Part shown: positions 62,644 to 64,000 of the stretch, piece by piece | How the letters are laid out: every line of letters starts with the position of its first letter | How positions within the stretch are numbered: the first letter of the stretch is position 1 | Source: Bacteroidota bacterium | GTDB lineage: Bacteria > Bacteroidota > Bacteroidia > Bacteroidales > JAAUTT01 | Direction: 5' to 3' | Length of the DNA stretch: 64,000 nt | Assembly (NCBI GenBank): GCA_030706405.1 | Contig: JAUZOO010000002.1 | Span: 449,167-513,166, forward strand | Notes under the pieces: model-generated | Databases searched by the model: none | The model's input: the letters and a program-made list of their open reading frames with translations, nothing else | Told to the model about the DNA's origin: nothing | Program-made: the position numbers and the translations under genes

Positions 62644-63654
62644 ATGAAACGGGAAGAATTAGCACCGGCATACTATTCTCTTTACCTTTTAATCATTATT
62701 GTGATTATAGGGGTATTGGGTTTTATGTTTATTGAGGGATACCCATTTCTCGATGCCTTTTTCATGACCATCATCACGGTTACCACGGTTGGTTTCGGAG
62801 AGGTGCACCCGTTATCGTCCGTAGGGAAAATATTTACTTCATTTTTGATTATCTCCAGTTTTGGTACCTTTGCTTATGCGGCATCAACGCTGGCCCGATA
62901 TACTGTAAACGGTGTATTCCGAAACTATTTTAAATATTCCAAAGTGAAAAAAGAAATAGATAATCTCGTTAACCATGTTATTGTGGTTGGATATGGACGA
63001 AACGGTTCGCAAGCCATTAAGGAACTTACCAACCGGAATATTCCGCTGGTAATTATCGAAAGCCGCGAGTCAAAAATTAAAGAAATTCAACAGAAAAACC
63101 ATCTCTTATACATTGAAGACGACCCTTCGCGGGATGAAGTGTTGATCCGTGCCGGGATAAAAAGGGCTTCAGCACTCATCAGCGTACTCCCCACCGACGA
63201 AGAAAACCTTTTTGTAGTACTTACCTCGCACGAAATTAAACCCGATCTTACCATCATTAGCCGGGCTATTAATTACCATACCATTAAAAAGCTAAAAATT
63301 GCCGGAGCCTCGCATGTAATTATGCCCGATAAAATTAGCGGCCAGCAAATGGCTCGGATGATTGCTCAACCCAGCATTATCGAATTTATGGATTTCCTTT
63401 TAGTGGACACAAAAAACGGGGCCATTATGGACGAAATAGATTGCGGACAAATGCTCAAAGGACAGTCGGCGCAACTGGGCGAATTTCCCGACTTTGACAG
63501 AAAAAAGCTCAACATTATCGGACTAAGACATATTGACGGCAGCTATATCGTTAATCCGGGTTCTGAAGAAATCCTTTCCCCTGACGATAAACTTTTTGTA
63601 CTTGGCCTTCCTTCGGACATCAATAATTTTAAAGAAAAAATATCCAACAGCTAA
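62644..63654 (+). CDS. Potassium channel with RCK (TrkA-N/TrkA-C) domains
   Basis: This 336-residue channel has two membrane helices (about 11-30 and 63-82) around a pore loop with the selectivity filter TVGFGE (48-53; GFG in place of the common GYG). A cytoplasmic RCK domain starts HVIVVGYGRNG (about 111-121) with a Rossmann dinucleotide site, and a TrkA-C domain follows (about 245-330). The layout is that of MthK-type ligand-gated channels. It is followed after two bases by arfB. Confidence 0.94.
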   Translation: MKREELAPAYYSLYLLIIIVIIGVLGFMFIEGYPFLDAFFMTIITVTTVGFGEVHPLSSVGKIFTSFLIISSFGTFAYAASTLARYTVNGVFRNYFKYSKVKKEIDNLVNHVIVVGYGRNGSQAIKELTNRNIPLVIIESRESKIKEIQQKNHLLYIEDDPSRDEVLIRAGIKRASALISVLPTDEENLFVVLTSHEIKPDLTIISRAINYHTIKKLKIAGASHVIMPDKISGQQMARMIAQPSIIEFMDFLLVDTKNGAIMDEIDCGQMLKGQSAQLGEFPDFDRKKLNIIGLRHIDGSYIVNPGSEEILSPDDKLFVLGLPSDINNFKEKISNS

Positions 63655-63656
63655 TC

Positions 63657-64000
63657 ATGCCATTCAAATTTATAAACGGCCGTGACTTCGGCTCCGAATT
63701 TATTTTCAGTGCTTCACGAAGCAGCGGTGCTGGAGGCCAAAATGTTAATAAGGTAAACACTAAAGTTGAACTTCGTTTCAGCATTCCCGATTCTCAACTT
63801 CTTTCTGACGACGAAAAAGCCACGCTTCTCTCAAAACTTGCAGCCAGAATTACCGATAACGGCGAACTGATTGTTGTTTGCCAAACCGAACGTTCGCAGC
63901 TTAAAAACAAGGAAGAAGCCATTGAAAAATTCTACGATTTACTTAAAAAGGCCTTAACGCCGAGGAAAAAACGCAAACCTACCAAACCCACCTTTGCCTC
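63657..64000 (+). CDS. arfB: Alternative ribosome-rescue factor, partial at the window end
   Basis: ATG 63657 starts a frame that runs off the window after 114 codons. The GGQ motif of peptidyl-tRNA hydrolases is seen in SRSSGAGGQNVNKVNTKVEL (about residues 21-40), followed by QTERSQLKNKEEA. The lysine-rich C-terminal tail that enters the mRNA channel of a stalled ribosome is beginning (PRKKRKPTKP). Its short length before the tail separates it from RF1/RF2. It lies 2 bases after the channel gene. Confidence 0.93.
   Translation, partial: MPFKFINGRDFGSEFIFSASRSSGAGGQNVNKVNTKVELRFSIPDSQLLSDDEKATLLSKLAARITDNGELIVVCQTERSQLKNKEEAIEKFYDLLKKALTPRKKRKPTKPTFA

Noticed and set aside
1-64000. tRNA, rRNA, prophage or plasmid replication genes
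   Set aside because: None of the expected conserved sequences or gene families was recognised on either strand.

Overview
The window looks like chromosomal DNA of a Bacteroidota bacterium, probably of the Bacteroidales/Marinilabiliales side. Several things point there: many lipoproteins and outer-membrane barrels, an SecA of about 1100 residues with a C-terminal SEC-C zinc motif, a single-chain PurL, DUF4251, DUF6438 and DUF3124 proteins, a cobalamin riboswitch in front of a BtuB/BtuG pair, FtsX permeases of about 800 residues, start codons without Shine-Dalgarno sites, and -7 boxes of the TAnnTTTG type. No rRNA, tRNA, CRISPR array, transposase or prophage gene was found.

Layout. Bases 1-6450 form an AT-rich accessory stretch. 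It opens with seven perfectly phased 21-bp tandem repeats that read as a 53-codon heptad-repeat ORF, followed by a 28-bp direct repeat pair. A run of small, same-strand, mostly secreted or lipoprotein genes follows. Related intergenic sequences recur between them, as in a gene-cassette array, and one member is a truncated RDD gene. From 6457 to 18229 lie housekeeping and single genes: an aldo/keto reductase, dapA, secA, a chemoreceptor, two zinc metallopeptidases and a lipoprotein. From 18460 to 26083 a TetR-led operon encodes a TolC/HlyD/ABC exporter of the YbhGFSR type, with a HAD phosphatase gene inside it and candidate TetR operators in front. From 26261 to 36321 come an LTA-synthase-like sulfatase-fold protein, an AT-hook protein with a palindromic operator, purL, a DUF190 protein, a small very basic secreted protein, a TPR protein, an outer-membrane protein and an OmpA lipoprotein.

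From 36638 to 42969 a cobalamin riboswitch precedes btuB, btuG, cobU, cobT, cobS and cobC. Together these capture corrinoid at the cell surface and complete the nucleotide loop, which is a salvage pathway. Bases 42950-49288 hold an S41 peptidase with a barrel protein, a DUF4251 protein, an F420-type oxidoreductase, another barrel protein and a DUF255 thioredoxin-fold protein.

From 49417 to 61444 is a second exporter of MacB type: TolC, HlyD, two different FtsX permeases, one ATPase, a DUF1349 protein and a previously unlisted 44-residue membrane protein. It diverges from a sigma-54 activator and its histidine kinase. The sequence between them carries a good -24/-12 promoter and four TGTCAA half-sites, so the two-component system very probably drives the exporter. 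The window ends with a DUF3124 lipoprotein, a GtrA protein, a potassium channel and the start of arfB.
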